This document shows, piece after piece, positions 1-8,697 of a stretch of DNA of 33,400 nt. This DNA comes from a virus: IMG/VR virus record IMGVR_UViG_3300025652_000268, positions 1 through 33,400 of that record; one strand, given 5' to 3'. The first letter of the stretch is position 1, and each line of letters starts with the position of its first letter. The notes beneath the pieces are model-generated. The model searched no databases. It was not told the DNA's origin and was given only the letters and a program-made list of their open reading frames with translations. The translations under genes and the position numbers were made by a program.

Positions 1-350
1 TAAACGTTCCACTTGGTCACGTAACTGGTACTCGTTCTGTAGGTGGTAGCTTCACATGTTACGTTGATCCTACAGCTCTTGGTTCTGCTGAACTGTTTGC
101 TGACTTATCAGCAGACGTTACTTCGATCCAACAAGTGTTCGATCTTACGTTCTACGTAGGTGGTGCTTCTGGAACTGCAGATATTCCTAGAGCTCCGGGT
201 GTTGTATTCAGCTTCCCACGTGCGAACCTGACAGTACCAACATTTGATACTGGTGACGTTATCTCACTGAACGTAGACTTTGCTGCGCTACCTAGTGATA
301 TGGGTACTCCAGACGAAGCGGACCTAATCCGTTATGTAGGAACGGTTTAA
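1..350 (+). CDS. Tail tube (major tail) protein, C-terminal part
   Basis: The reading frame is open from position 3 with no start in the window, so the gene begins upstream; it ends at TAA 348-350. About 115 residues are visible. They are rich in beta strands and end in a pattern (PRANLTVPTFDTGD...LNVDFAAL) like the C-terminal strands of siphophage tail tube proteins. The next protein ends with a similar pattern, which suggests both have a tube-type fold. The gene is followed directly by a hairpin terminator and lies just upstream of the tail assembly chaperones and the tape measure gene, where the tube gene usually sits. The subunit would polymerise into the tail tube around the tape measure protein. 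The assignment rests on position and strand pattern, not on a diagnostic motif. A GTG at 135 is internal and should not be taken as the start. Confidence 0.6.
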   Translation, partial: NVPLGHVTGTRSVGGSFTCYVDPTALGSAELFADLSADVTSIQQVFDLTFYVGGASGTADIPRAPGVVFSFPRANLTVPTFDTGDVISLNVDFAALPSDMGTPDEADLIRYVGTV

Positions 351-361
351 AAATTTAGTCC

Positions 362-390
362 TTGACTTTTGAGGTCTTCAAATATATAAT
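362..390 (+). promoter_or_regulatory. Sigma-70-type promoter
   Basis: TTGACT at 362-367 and a perfect TATAAT at 385-390 are separated by exactly 17 bp, in a non-coding gap. Transcription would start near 396-398 and run into the downstream tail genes. The start point lies only about 6 nt before the hairpin at 403-427. This is the best promoter-like sequence I see on the plus strand. Confidence 0.7.
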
Positions 391-402
391 ATAAGAATAA
401 TC

Positions 403-433
403 AAGGGAGGTCATTTTGGCCTCCCTTCTTTTT
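403..433 (+). terminator. Intrinsic terminator after the tail tube gene
   Basis: The stem AAGGGAGG (403-410) pairs with CCTCCCTT (420-427) around a 9-nt loop and is followed by C and five T (428-433). It would end or attenuate transcripts from the tail tube gene, a common way to separate a highly expressed structural gene. It also lies at the very 5' end of any RNA started at the adjacent promoter. Confidence 0.75.
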
Positions 434-443
434 GAGAGGAACG

Positions 444-1364
444 ATGCCATCATATAGCTTTAAACAAAATTGTAAAGTATATCTAGTATCCGGCTCTCAG
501 CGTTGGCAGATAGAAGTATATCCTGATTTAGAGTTTTCCCAAACGTTTAACGAAAAGGCTATTAACGTAAAAACGTTGCACGACCAAAACGCAATGTTTG
601 AGGAAGCGATAATCAATAAGGCTAACCCAGCAAATTTCTCATTTACAGTTTTACTACCAGCAGGCAATGACTTTAATGTTATTGGTGACTGGCTAACAAA
701 GAGAAATGAACTAGGGTCAGACGAGGCGCTTTATTCATATGATGTTTATGTGGATACAGGCGTGGATATATTCAAAATAACCAAAGGCGTGGCCAGCCGT
801 GCTACATTCCAAATATACAAAGATCGTATTCTTACTGTCTCTATAGAAGGAACCGCTAGTGCATTAACACGTTTTGGGACTTCTGGAATAGATGATATTC
901 CAGGTACCGTTCAAATAAGGGATAATCCGATTATTCCTGTAATTCCTAGAGGCTTGCTCATCGAACTTGATGGAGTAGAACTCAAGAATATTAACGGTCT
1001 AGCGATTGAACTTGTTAATGACATTCAATGGCTTGAATATGACACCCTTCACAATTCGTTATATGTTTCTAGCGCCGCGGATGTACAACTTCCTGCGGCT
1101 TTTGTCGTATCTAAAAAGACCTTATCAGGTACGATACAACAATATATTACAGATGAGAATAATAGTAGAATGCAGAGTTTTTCTACTAATTCAACTCTAC
1201 GTATACGAGTTAGTAATGGATCAGCTTACTACTTAGATGTTAATATGCCTAAAGTAGTATTTACTAATAATATTCAACCCGGAGAAGTCTTTGTACAAAG
1301 TTATTCATTTAGAATGACTACAAGTCCCGCTCTGATAACAGACGTACTAAACTATAATTTATAA
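444..1364 (+). CDS. Tail-tube-like structural protein
   Basis: The product has 306 residues. I chose ATG 444 because AGAGGA (435-440) precedes it at good spacing; an in-frame TTG at 432 lies in the terminator T-run and is unlikely. The protein has no signal peptide or membrane segment and is rich in beta strands. Its last 70 residues (STLRIRVSNG, DVNMPKVVFTNN, FVQSYSFRM) follow the strand order of tail tube C-termini. Lying between the tube gene and the chaperones, it is probably a minor tail tube, tail completion or tube-cap protein. I do not recognise a specific family, so the role is inferred from fold pattern and position. An AAGGAG ribosome site for the next gene overlaps its stop codon, so the two are probably translated in series. 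Confidence 0.55.
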   Translation: MPSYSFKQNCKVYLVSGSQRWQIEVYPDLEFSQTFNEKAINVKTLHDQNAMFEEAIINKANPANFSFTVLLPAGNDFNVIGDWLTKRNELGSDEALYSYDVYVDTGVDIFKITKGVASRATFQIYKDRILTVSIEGTASALTRFGTSGIDDIPGTVQIRDNPIIPVIPRGLLIELDGVELKNINGLAIELVNDIQWLEYDTLHNSLYVSSAADVQLPAAFVVSKKTLSGTIQQYITDENNSRMQSFSTNSTLRIRVSNGSAYYLDVNMPKVVFTNNIQPGEVFVQSYSFRMTTSPALITDVLNYNL

Positions 1365-1375
1365 GGAGTAATTTA

Positions 1376-1810
1376 ATGAGTGTTCTGAAGACCCTAATGG
1401 TCGACACTAAATCAGCTTGGGTAGAATATCCAGGCCTTCGCGGTTTTGAAGTAGAAATCGCAAACCTTTCTCGTCCTGAAATGATTGCACTTCGTAAGCG
1501 TTGTGTAGAAAGCGTATTTGATCGAAAAACTCGGGTACCGATCGAACGTTTAAATGAAGATAAGTTCGTTTCGGAATTCACTAAAGCATCAGTAAAAAAC
1601 TGGAGAGGTCTAAAGATTAAATATCTCGAAGAGCTACTTCTAGTTAATATTGATGATCAGGATCCAGATGCAGATGTACCATTTAGCTTAGAAGATGCAG
1701 AGGCGCTAGTAAGTAACTCAGGCGACTTTGACTCTTGGCTGAACGAGAATGTGTTTGATCTGCAGAACTTTCGTTCAAAACGAGAAAGAGGAGCTGTGGA
1801 AGAGGCTTGA
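1376..1810 (+). CDS. Tail assembly chaperone (lambda gpG-like)
   Basis: The product has 144 residues, with a clear AAGGAG ribosome site about 8 nt before ATG 1376. It is small and acidic, with helical segments (FEVEIANLSRPEMIALRKRC, LKIKYLEELLL) of the type seen in siphophage tail assembly chaperones. It lies directly before a second overlapping frame and the tape measure gene, which is the hallmark arrangement of gpG and gpGT. Such proteins bind the tape measure protein and recruit tube subunits during assembly, and are absent from the virion. The last 13 codons overlap the next frame, where a candidate slippery sequence lies at 1769-1774. The call rests mainly on gene order and architecture. 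Confidence 0.7.
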   Translation: MSVLKTLMVDTKSAWVEYPGLRGFEVEIANLSRPEMIALRKRCVESVFDRKTRVPIERLNEDKFVSEFTKASVKNWRGLKIKYLEELLLVNIDDQDPDADVPFSLEDAEALVSNSGDFDSWLNENVFDLQNFRSKRERGAVEEA

Positions 1811-2159
1811 AAAATGGCAAAACTGCATAGAAACTAAAACTAGTGCAGAAACCTATTTCAAGATTTGTGAACAACTTGGTCGGGACCCTGAGCCCGACCA
1901 AATTCCTCCAGAAATTAATGACTTCCCTCCAGAAGTACAATATGCTATTGAAGTATACAATAAATTAGGCGATAAAGTTGTAGCCGACGTTGGATACTTA
2001 GGAAAAGATTGGACAGCTGTTCAATACTTCGAAAAGTTATATCCTTTAGAAGATAAAGAAATCTTCTATGAAACCATCTTACTGTTAGACGAAAGACAGA
2101 TAAAAAAATCTGCCACAGAAATGAGGCAAGCACGCGAGCGTCTTAAGAACAAAAAATAA
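1749..2159 (+). CDS. Frameshift extension of the tail assembly chaperone (gpT-like)
   Basis: This frame is +1 relative to the preceding chaperone and overlaps its last 60 bases. The ATG at 1749 has no ribosome site worth the name, and no other in-frame start follows near the overlap, so independent initiation is unlikely. A +1 slip on TTT (1769-1771) would join residue 132 of the upstream protein to the codon GTT at 1773. The fusion would be about 260 residues ending at 2157-2159. The extension is charged and helical (KEELWKRLEKW at its start, MRQARERLKNKK at its end). In lambda-like phages the equivalent fusion is a minor product that binds the tape measure protein. The stop overlaps the tape measure ATG by one base. 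Confidence 0.65.
   Translation: MCLICRTFVQNEKEELWKRLEKWQNCIETKTSAETYFKICEQLGRDPEPDQIPPEINDFPPEVQYAIEVYNKLGDKVVADVGYLGKDWTAVQYFEKLYPLEDKEIFYETILLLDERQIKKSATEMRQARERLKNKK
1766..1774 (+). promoter_or_regulatory. Candidate +1 ribosomal frameshift site
   Basis: The zero-frame codons are AAC TTT CGT. tRNA-Phe on UUU can slide forward one base to UUC, after which translation continues with GUU in the extension frame. UUU_CGU is the established +1 slippery motif of influenza A PA-X. The needed shift (frame of 1376 to frame of 1749) is +1 or -2, so a classical -1 heptamer would not serve. Confidence 0.5.
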
Positions 2160-5100
2160 TGGCAAATAATATGGTACGCTTCATTGTTGATGTAGTTAGC
2201 CGTGGTGCAGGAGCTTCAAAGAAGCAACTGAACGACGTAGCCGACGCAACAAACAAAGTTGCCAGTTCTAGCGAACACGCGGATAAGGCTGCCTCGAAGC
2301 ATTTCGATACACAAGCTAAAGGAGTTATTGGTACTGCTAACAGTACACGTAGTTTCTCTAAATTAGCTCAAACTATGAATGGTGGCGGAGGAAGTAGTGT
2401 AGTAGGTGCCTATGCTACTCTAGCTGCGAACGTCTTCGCGTTAAGTGCTGCATTCAATGCACTTAAAGCAGCAGCACAAGTTCAACAAGTAGAGTCGGGT
2501 CTGGTTGCTTTAGGTGCCCGTATGGGTCAGACTTTAACTTCTGCATCACGAGATTTAAAAGAATTAACATCTAATACTTTATCTACAGAACAAGCAATGA
2601 GATCAGCTGCGCAAGTATTCAGCGCAGGATTTAAGTCAGATGACTTAGAAAAGATTGGTAAAGTAGCAAGAGACGCTTCCTTCGCTTTAGGTCGTGAAAT
2701 GACGGACTCAATGGATCGTCTTACACGAGGTGTTATTAAGTTAGAACCAGAACTTCTGGACGAACTTGGTATCATGACAAGATTAGGTGAAGCCACTGCA
2801 CTTTACGCAGCAAAGACGGGTAAAGTAGAATCGGCGCTGACAGTTACAGAGCGTCGTCAAGCCTTCCTAAACGCTGTATTGGCAGAAGGTGAGGCTAAGT
2901 TCGGTGGACTAGCGGAAGCCGCAGGTAACTCGCGAGCATTTGACCAACTATCTGCAACTGTAAAAGATTTAACTAAAGATGTACTAGGTTTTATTAACCT
3001 TGCAGCGTTACCTTTAGCATCGTTCTTTGCCAATAACCCTACAGCTTTAGCTGGTGGGGCATTACTGTTTGCTTCTACTATTAAAAATCAGCTGCTGCCA
3101 GGTCTAAACAGCTTACAAGATAAAGCAGTTAAAGTTGCAGCCGCATATAAAGAAATGGCTAAAGAACAGCTTAAAGCTGTTAAAGCTGCAAAGTTACAAG
3201 CTGAAGTTAAAGATGAATCGGACTTCTTACAAGCAACTGGTGTTGGTAAGATTAAAGGAATGGGTAAGAATACAGGCTACGGTCAATTCTTAGCAGCTTT
3301 ACAAGCCGATGATGATAACGCTCTTACAGATGGTCGTCGCGAAAAAGCTATTGCATCTTTAGATACTGCATTAAGTAAAGCTAACGCATCTGTTGCTAAA
3401 ATGAAAGTAACAGATGAAGCTTATGCAAGAACTATAGAAAGAATTAATCAACTTCAATCAGCTAGAACGGCGCTTTCTTATGATAGTGCAAAAGCAGAAA
3501 TGATGGTTGCTGCTGCTAAAGAGCAAGTAATACGTGCGCAAGCAGAGTATAATAAAAGCGTTGGTATTGCTAATGCACAAACAACTGGTGCTTCAGCAAT
3601 TGAAGCGGCCAATGTTAATAAATATGGCGAAGCCTTTAACAATTTAAAAACTGCTGTTGGACAATATAATACAGCACAAATGCAAACTGCTAAGGGTGCA
3701 GGTGTTGCGGCCCGAGGTATGGCTGTAGTACGAACTGCGTCTTTTGCAACTTCAGTTGGTGTTCGTGTATTAGGCGCAGCGTTCCTTAATTTGATTCCTG
3801 TATTAGGACAGCTTATGTTCGCATTCGGGCTATTAGTAACAGCTTATAACGCTCTTAAAAGTGATAGAAGTAAAGAAATTGATAAAGCAGTAACTACTTT
3901 ATCTGATACTGTTAAAACTTTATCAGGAAGTTATAAAGAGCTAGATAGAGTTCGTAAGTCAGGTGCCACTTCTGCTGCTTTCGTTATGCGTCAAGCAGAA
4001 GTAGAACTAAGTGTGAACCGTGAACTTATTGAAAGTTTACAAGACTTAAGCGCGGCTTATAACTTTACAGCAAAAGCTTCTCCGAGCGGAGTTAGAGGCC
4101 CAGCAAAATCTATTAATGAAATGATCAGTGGTATTGACCAAGGATCAGAAGCTGCTAAAATCTTTAATCTACAAGGACTTGAAAGTGTACTTTGGATTGG
4201 TAAAGAAACTAAAGCACTTCAACAAATGTATGCTGCTCTTCAAAAGAATAATCCAGAAGTCATTAAAATGGCAGGTAATCTAGATGGATTAGATAGAGAA
4301 GTTCAAGTCGATAGATTAACACAAGCGCTACAAGAACAAGGCATTCAATTAGAACGTAGTGCTACAGCACTTAGAAAAATGGATGAAGGCGCTAAACAAG
4401 CTGGCGCAGCTTTAGATGGCTTAATTAAGAAGGGTGCAGGCTCTACAAGCGTAGATGGTGTTGTAGACGGATTATCTAGTGTTTTAAACGGTTATAAGGA
4501 TAATCCTAACCGTGAAGCAGCAGATGCAGCAATGACCGGACTAGAAATGTCTGCTCGTCGTTTCTTGGACACAACTACACAACAAGCTATTGTTGATAAG
4601 CAACTTATAGAAACTACAGCAGTAAGAGGTAAAACCTTAACTGCAAATGAGAAGATAGCAGTTGATCTAGCCAAAGAGAGAATGAGTCAAACTTCTCTTA
4701 CAGCTGCTGGAGTTCAAGAACAGCTTGTAAGACAAAAGGAAATTTTTGCTGTTGAACAACGCAGAATGATCTTAAGTCAAGCAGAATTAAGTCTTGCTAA
4801 TGCACTTTTATCTAAGTATGCAGACTCCTACGATCTAACAGTAGCTGGTGTTAATAAAAAGCTTGATCTGCAAAATAAAGCAGTAGATGCTCAAGTTAAA
4901 GAACTTGAATTTAGTAAATCTATTCTTCAGATTGATATTCAATCAAATAACGCAGCTATTCAGCTATTAAAGCAAGAACTAGAATCCCTAGAAGTAATGA
5001 AGAAGCGTCTAGAAGAAAAGACGAAAGAACTTACTTTAGATTGGGAACGTTATGAGATTGAATCAAAACGTTCAGCTCAAGAAGCTAAAAACCAGTACGA

Positions 5101-7966
5101 GCGTGCTCGCTTTGAACAAGAAGCGTTCAGAGCACGTAACCGAATTGTAGAACTTGGTAAAGTAGACGTTGAACAAAGCCGTGCTATAGAAGAAGCTGAG
5201 CATTCACGCCAAAATTCATTACGCTCATTAGAATCACAAGCTAAAACTCTAAATGCTCAAATGCAAGCAATGAATACAAGTATTGCAGCAGCTCAAACTG
5301 GCTATGCTACTGAAGCTGATAGAGCTTTTGCAACTAATCAAGTAATGATTAGAAACTATAAAACTCAGCTTGATATGTACACATCAGCGGCTTCCGCATC
5401 CTTAGATATTATGGATGCTCAAGAAGCTATTAGTCGTACATTAAAATCAGGCAATACATCACTGTTACGTTCAGTACAAATTCTTCGTGAACGTAGTAAG
5501 GTTGAAAAAGAAAATGCACAGCTTCGTCAAAATGCGGAAATAGCTGAGCTTCAAAACAACCTACAAAGAGCAAAAGCAGACTCTAAGCGTAGTGATGAAA
5601 TTCCTTATTGGGAATGGCAGCTTGCTAATCGTCAAACGATGTTTGAAGTTGAAAGTAAGTCTCTAGAAGTTCGTCAACGTCAAGCGGAACTTGAACTGTT
5701 TATGTTTAATACTCAAAGTGAGGGTATTGAATTCCAGAAAACTGCGTTATCCTATATGGAGAAGCAAGTTAGTGTTCAAAATGAGCTAGCTAAATCAGCT
5801 GGCGATTTGGAAAGTGCAAGAACAGCATTAGCGCGCAGATCGGCAGGACTAGGTTCACGTGTTCGTTCGGAAGATAGAGCAGATGAAATTAGAACAGCTA
5901 GCATAGCGTACGAAAGTGCGGTACGCGAATCTGAAGTTAAAAAAGCTGTTATTGATCTTGAATTTGCACTTCTAGAAGCTCAAGCAGAACAACTTCGTAC
6001 GAACCTCATAGAACGTAGAAGATTAATTGCAGAAGAAGCTCCTTCAGCTGCTAATAATAATCGTCTAGCTCAAGTTGATGCCACTTTAACAAACCTAGAT
6101 AGATCATTAAATGCGCTACCTAGAACTTTAGCATCGAGTAAGGCTGTAATTGATAATTCAGTTGCGCAAGCAAGAACTGAATTACAAACAGCGTTAAAGC
6201 CAAGTGGTGCAGGTATCAATGCTTATGCGTTTGGTGAAAGACAACTACAAGAAGCTAGAAATCAAGCTACTCAAGCATTAAGAACACTACCTACAGTAGT
6301 AAATGAGGCAGTTAGACCAGTAGTTGAATCACAAGGTAATCTTGTTGTTTCAAATAATGCTCTAGTAGATATCTTAGATAGACTATATCCTGTTATAAAC
6401 CAACTTGCTAAGGCGAGTGAGTTTAACTCTAACACGAGTTCTGTAGCCGGACTAAGCAAGCGTGAGTTTGCAGAAGTACTGGGTAGAGAAATTCAATCAA
6501 TGGGCTTCCGTGTAGATGAACAATCTGCATTTGGTGGGGTAACTCGAGGAGCTCATAGAGGTAGAGGGCATGCCGAAGATCGCGCGTTAGATGTTAATAT
6601 CGGCACCGGTCTTATTGAAGCTAATGATCCAGCTGCACGTGCTAAAATGGATAGACTAGAAAACTATCTGAAGCAAAAGTACGGCGATGCGATTAAGATC
6701 ATCTGGAAAACAGAAGCTCACTTCAATCATATGCACGTAGAAGTTGTTCGAGCTATTACTCGTGCAGCAGAAACAGCGCAAACAGCAGCAGAGTCGATGT
6801 CTACTTCGGTACCAACTCAAGTAGCTGACATTGTTGTAAATGCTTCAAGACCACAAAGAGAAACTATGGACCCTATGGGTCGTCTAGATATACAGCCACT
6901 TCAAGTGTTCGCGCCTGAAGTAGTTAATACTACAGACCAACTAATCGATAGATTTACTCGATTTAGTGATCTAGCTTCTGAGTTGCGTAAAGGTTTTGAA
7001 GATCTTGGTCCGAATGGCGAGGCAATGATTGCTCTTATTGACGGTACCGATATGTTTGCTGAAAGACTGCAACATGCCAGAGAAGCCTTTAAAACTGGTG
7101 ATATGACTGATAAAGTTATTGCCGGAGCTGCCGTAGCGTCTTCTGCACTTGATACTGTGCAAAAAATGCTAGAAGCAGGATCTAGAGCTAAGGTAGAGCT
7201 GATTGATAAAGAAATCGCAGCAGAACAAGCCAGAGATGGTAAGTCAGCTGAAAGTATTGCAAAAATTGCTTCTCTTGAGAAGAAAAAAGATGCAATGCAA
7301 AGAAAGTCATTTGAAATAAATAAGAAGCTTCAAATGGGTCAAGCAGTAATTGCTACAGCTTCAGGTATGGCACAAGCTCTAACACTGGGTCCTATTATTG
7401 GTCCAATTATGGCGGGTGTTATTGGTGCAATGGGTGCGGCGCAACTTGCTATTATCGCAGGAACTTCGTATCAATCTACTTCATCTTCATCTAGCGGCGT
7501 AAGTAATGCATCCCCTTCAAGCCTTACAGTGGGTAAACGAGGTGACTCAATAGACTTAGCACGTAATAATCCAAATGCTGGGGGTGAAATAGGTTATCTA
7601 CGTGGTGCGCAAGGCTACGGCAAAAACTCTAGTGATTATGCACTAATAGGTTCTGCTTATGGTGGTAGAAATCAACGTGGTTATGGTAATACTGGAATTC
7701 TAGTTGGCGAGAAAGGCCCAGAAATTCTGAGCCCAGATATGCCAATGCGAGTTGATCCAGTAGAAACTATGGCACAGCAACCAGCAGGTCAGCCAGTTCA
7801 ATTCAATATTCAAGCACTAGATGCGAAGGGTGTTGAAGAAATACTGCACGGACAAAGAGGTAATATTATTGGAATGTTAAGAGAGGCTGCAAATGCTAAC
7901 GGACAACGCTTCCTAGAAGATGTGAATGTTAACGTATATACGCAACCTAACGTTGGACGATTATAA
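2159..7966 (+). CDS. Tape measure protein with embedded M15-like peptidase domain
   Basis: The product has 1935 residues; it is the largest gene in the window and follows the chaperone pair, as tape measure genes do. Long charged coiled-coil stretches (about 880-1230) alternate with hydrophobic segments near 277-306, 535-565 and 1726-1771. The C-terminus has the familiar LVGEKGPEILSP motif. Residues about 1440-1530 look like a zinc D,D-peptidase of the M15/VanY type: H1471 and D1478 in GHAEDRALDVN, E1519, and H1524-x-H1526 in HFNHMHVEV. The protein would set tail length, be ejected ahead of DNA, insert into membranes and cut peptidoglycan cross-links locally. ATG 2159 overlaps the previous stop (TAATG). 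The structural role is very likely; the peptidase call rests on motif spacing. Confidence 0.92.
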   Translation: MANNMVRFIVDVVSRGAGASKKQLNDVADATNKVASSSEHADKAASKHFDTQAKGVIGTANSTRSFSKLAQTMNGGGGSSVVGAYATLAANVFALSAAFNALKAAAQVQQVESGLVALGARMGQTLTSASRDLKELTSNTLSTEQAMRSAAQVFSAGFKSDDLEKIGKVARDASFALGREMTDSMDRLTRGVIKLEPELLDELGIMTRLGEATALYAAKTGKVESALTVTERRQAFLNAVLAEGEAKFGGLAEAAGNSRAFDQLSATVKDLTKDVLGFINLAALPLASFFANNPTALAGGALLFASTIKNQLLPGLNSLQDKAVKVAAAYKEMAKEQLKAVKAAKLQAEVKDESDFLQATGVGKIKGMGKNTGYGQFLAALQADDDNALTDGRREKAIASLDTALSKANASVAKMKVTDEAYARTIERINQLQSARTALSYDSAKAEMMVAAAKEQVIRAQAEYNKSVGIANAQTTGASAIEAANVNKYGEAFNNLKTAVGQYNTAQMQTAKGAGVAARGMAVVRTASFATSVGVRVLGAAFLNLIPVLGQLMFAFGLLVTAYNALKSDRSKEIDKAVTTLSDTVKTLSGSYKELDRVRKSGATSAAFVMRQAEVELSVNRELIESLQDLSAAYNFTAKASPSGVRGPAKSINEMISGIDQGSEAAKIFNLQGLESVLWIGKETKALQQMYAALQKNNPEVIKMAGNLDGLDREVQVDRLTQALQEQGIQLERSATALRKMDEGAKQAGAALDGLIKKGAGSTSVDGVVDGLSSVLNGYKDNPNREAADAAMTGLEMSARRFLDTTTQQAIVDKQLIETTAVRGKTLTANEKIAVDLAKERMSQTSLTAAGVQEQLVRQKEIFAVEQRRMILSQAELSLANALLSKYADSYDLTVAGVNKKLDLQNKAVDAQVKELEFSKSILQIDIQSNNAAIQLLKQELESLEVMKKRLEEKTKELTLDWERYEIESKRSAQEAKNQYERARFEQEAFRARNRIVELGKVDVEQSRAIEEAEHSRQNSLRSLESQAKTLNAQMQAMNTSIAAAQTGYATEADRAFATNQVMIRNYKTQLDMYTSAASASLDIMDAQEAISRTLKSGNTSLLRSVQILRERSKVEKENAQLRQNAEIAELQNNLQRAKADSKRSDEIPYWEWQLANRQTMFEVESKSLEVRQRQAELELFMFNTQSEGIEFQKTALSYMEKQVSVQNELAKSAGDLESARTALARRSAGLGSRVRSEDRADEIRTASIAYESAVRESEVKKAVIDLEFALLEAQAEQLRTNLIERRRLIAEEAPSAANNNRLAQVDATLTNLDRSLNALPRTLASSKAVIDNSVAQARTELQTALKPSGAGINAYAFGERQLQEARNQATQALRTLPTVVNEAVRPVVESQGNLVVSNNALVDILDRLYPVINQLAKASEFNSNTSSVAGLSKREFAEVLGREIQSMGFRVDEQSAFGGVTRGAHRGRGHAEDRALDVNIGTGLIEANDPAARAKMDRLENYLKQKYGDAIKIIWKTEAHFNHMHVEVVRAITRAAETAQTAAESMSTSVPTQVADIVVNASRPQRETMDPMGRLDIQPLQVFAPEVVNTTDQLIDRFTRFSDLASELRKGFEDLGPNGEAMIALIDGTDMFAERLQHAREAFKTGDMTDKVIAGAAVASSALDTVQKMLEAGSRAKVELIDKEIAAEQARDGKSAESIAKIASLEKKKDAMQRKSFEINKKLQMGQAVIATASGMAQALTLGPIIGPIMAGVIGAMGAAQLAIIAGTSYQSTSSSSSGVSNASPSSLTVGKRGDSIDLARNNPNAGGEIGYLRGAQGYGKNSSDYALIGSAYGGRNQRGYGNTGILVGEKGPEILSPDMPMRVDPVETMAQQPAGQPVQFNIQALDAKGVEEILHGQRGNIIGMLREAANANGQRFLEDVNVNVYTQPNVGRL

Positions 7967-8697
7967 TGGCAGCATTTACTAATTTTAATAATAGACTTCC
8001 TGACCCAACGTTTAGTCTAAATGATGCCGGAGCTGTAGAAGGCTCCGGCATCTCCGGACCCGGTTTTGCTAGTGTCTCTGTTACTTCGATTCGTCCTGGT
8101 CAAGTATCTCGGACTGTTAGTGGTAGAGGTATTCATCGAGAAACGGGTAGTCACAACTGGGAAATTAATATTTCCTATCACCCAATGCGCAGAGACCAAT
8201 TTGATGTTGTTCAAGGGTTTCTAGATGCCAGAAATGGTCGCATGAAGCCTTTCTTCGTAGTATTGCCCCATAATAGTAAACCTAAAGATCCAGTATTTGC
8301 TACATATGCAGCTACTAATGTTTTAAGTGCAGCTGTAGGGCACCAAGCTGGAACTCCTTATGTGTTAATGCAAGGCTCTGCGGTAATTACAGGTTCCGCT
8401 AAACCGGGTGATTTCTTTACTATTAGTGATGCAAATGACGCAAATCATTTGAAAGCTTATAAAGTAACTAGAGTTGAAACAAACGATACATATCAGTCTG
8501 GAAGTACAAGACCTACTACTTCTCAAATTAGAGTACACACTCTTCCCCCGCTTGCTAAGTTTGTAAGCAGTGGATCAGTTATTAACTGGATAAACCCTGC
8601 ATTTAGAGTTATTCAAAAATCAGATACTATGGAGTATCAACTTTCGACCGATAATCTATATCAATTCGGTCTAAATCTAGAGGAGATTCAACCTTAA
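7966..8697 (+). CDS. Distal tail / minor tail protein
   Basis: The product has 243 residues, starting at an ATG that shares its first base with the tape measure stop. The N-terminal half (IHRETGSHNWEINISYHPM, FDVVQGFLDARNGRMKPF) has the strand pattern of distal tail proteins, where a segment equivalent to FDVVQGFLDARNGR contacts the tube end. The middle (residues about 95-190) has a small beta insertion with GDFFTISDANDA. It lies between the tape measure gene and the hub, the usual place of a Dit or gpM-like protein. It would form the ring joining the tube to the tail tip. The family is inferred from order and pattern; no catalytic motif is expected. Confidence 0.65.
   Translation: MAAFTNFNNRLPDPTFSLNDAGAVEGSGISGPGFASVSVTSIRPGQVSRTVSGRGIHRETGSHNWEINISYHPMRRDQFDVVQGFLDARNGRMKPFFVVLPHNSKPKDPVFATYAATNVLSAAVGHQAGTPYVLMQGSAVITGSAKPGDFFTISDANDANHLKAYKVTRVETNDTYQSGSTRPTTSQIRVHTLPPLAKFVSSGSVINWINPAFRVIQKSDTMEYQLSTDNLYQFGLNLEEIQP

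Noticed and set aside
135-350. Separate small gene starting at GTG 135
   Set aside because: The frame is open back to the window edge with the same beta-rich character and no ribosome site, so this is the end of a longer gene.
1766-1810. Classical -1 frameshift between the chaperone genes
   Set aside because: The second frame is +1 relative to the first, so a -1 slip would enter the wrong frame, and no X XXY YYZ heptamer of the right phase is seen.
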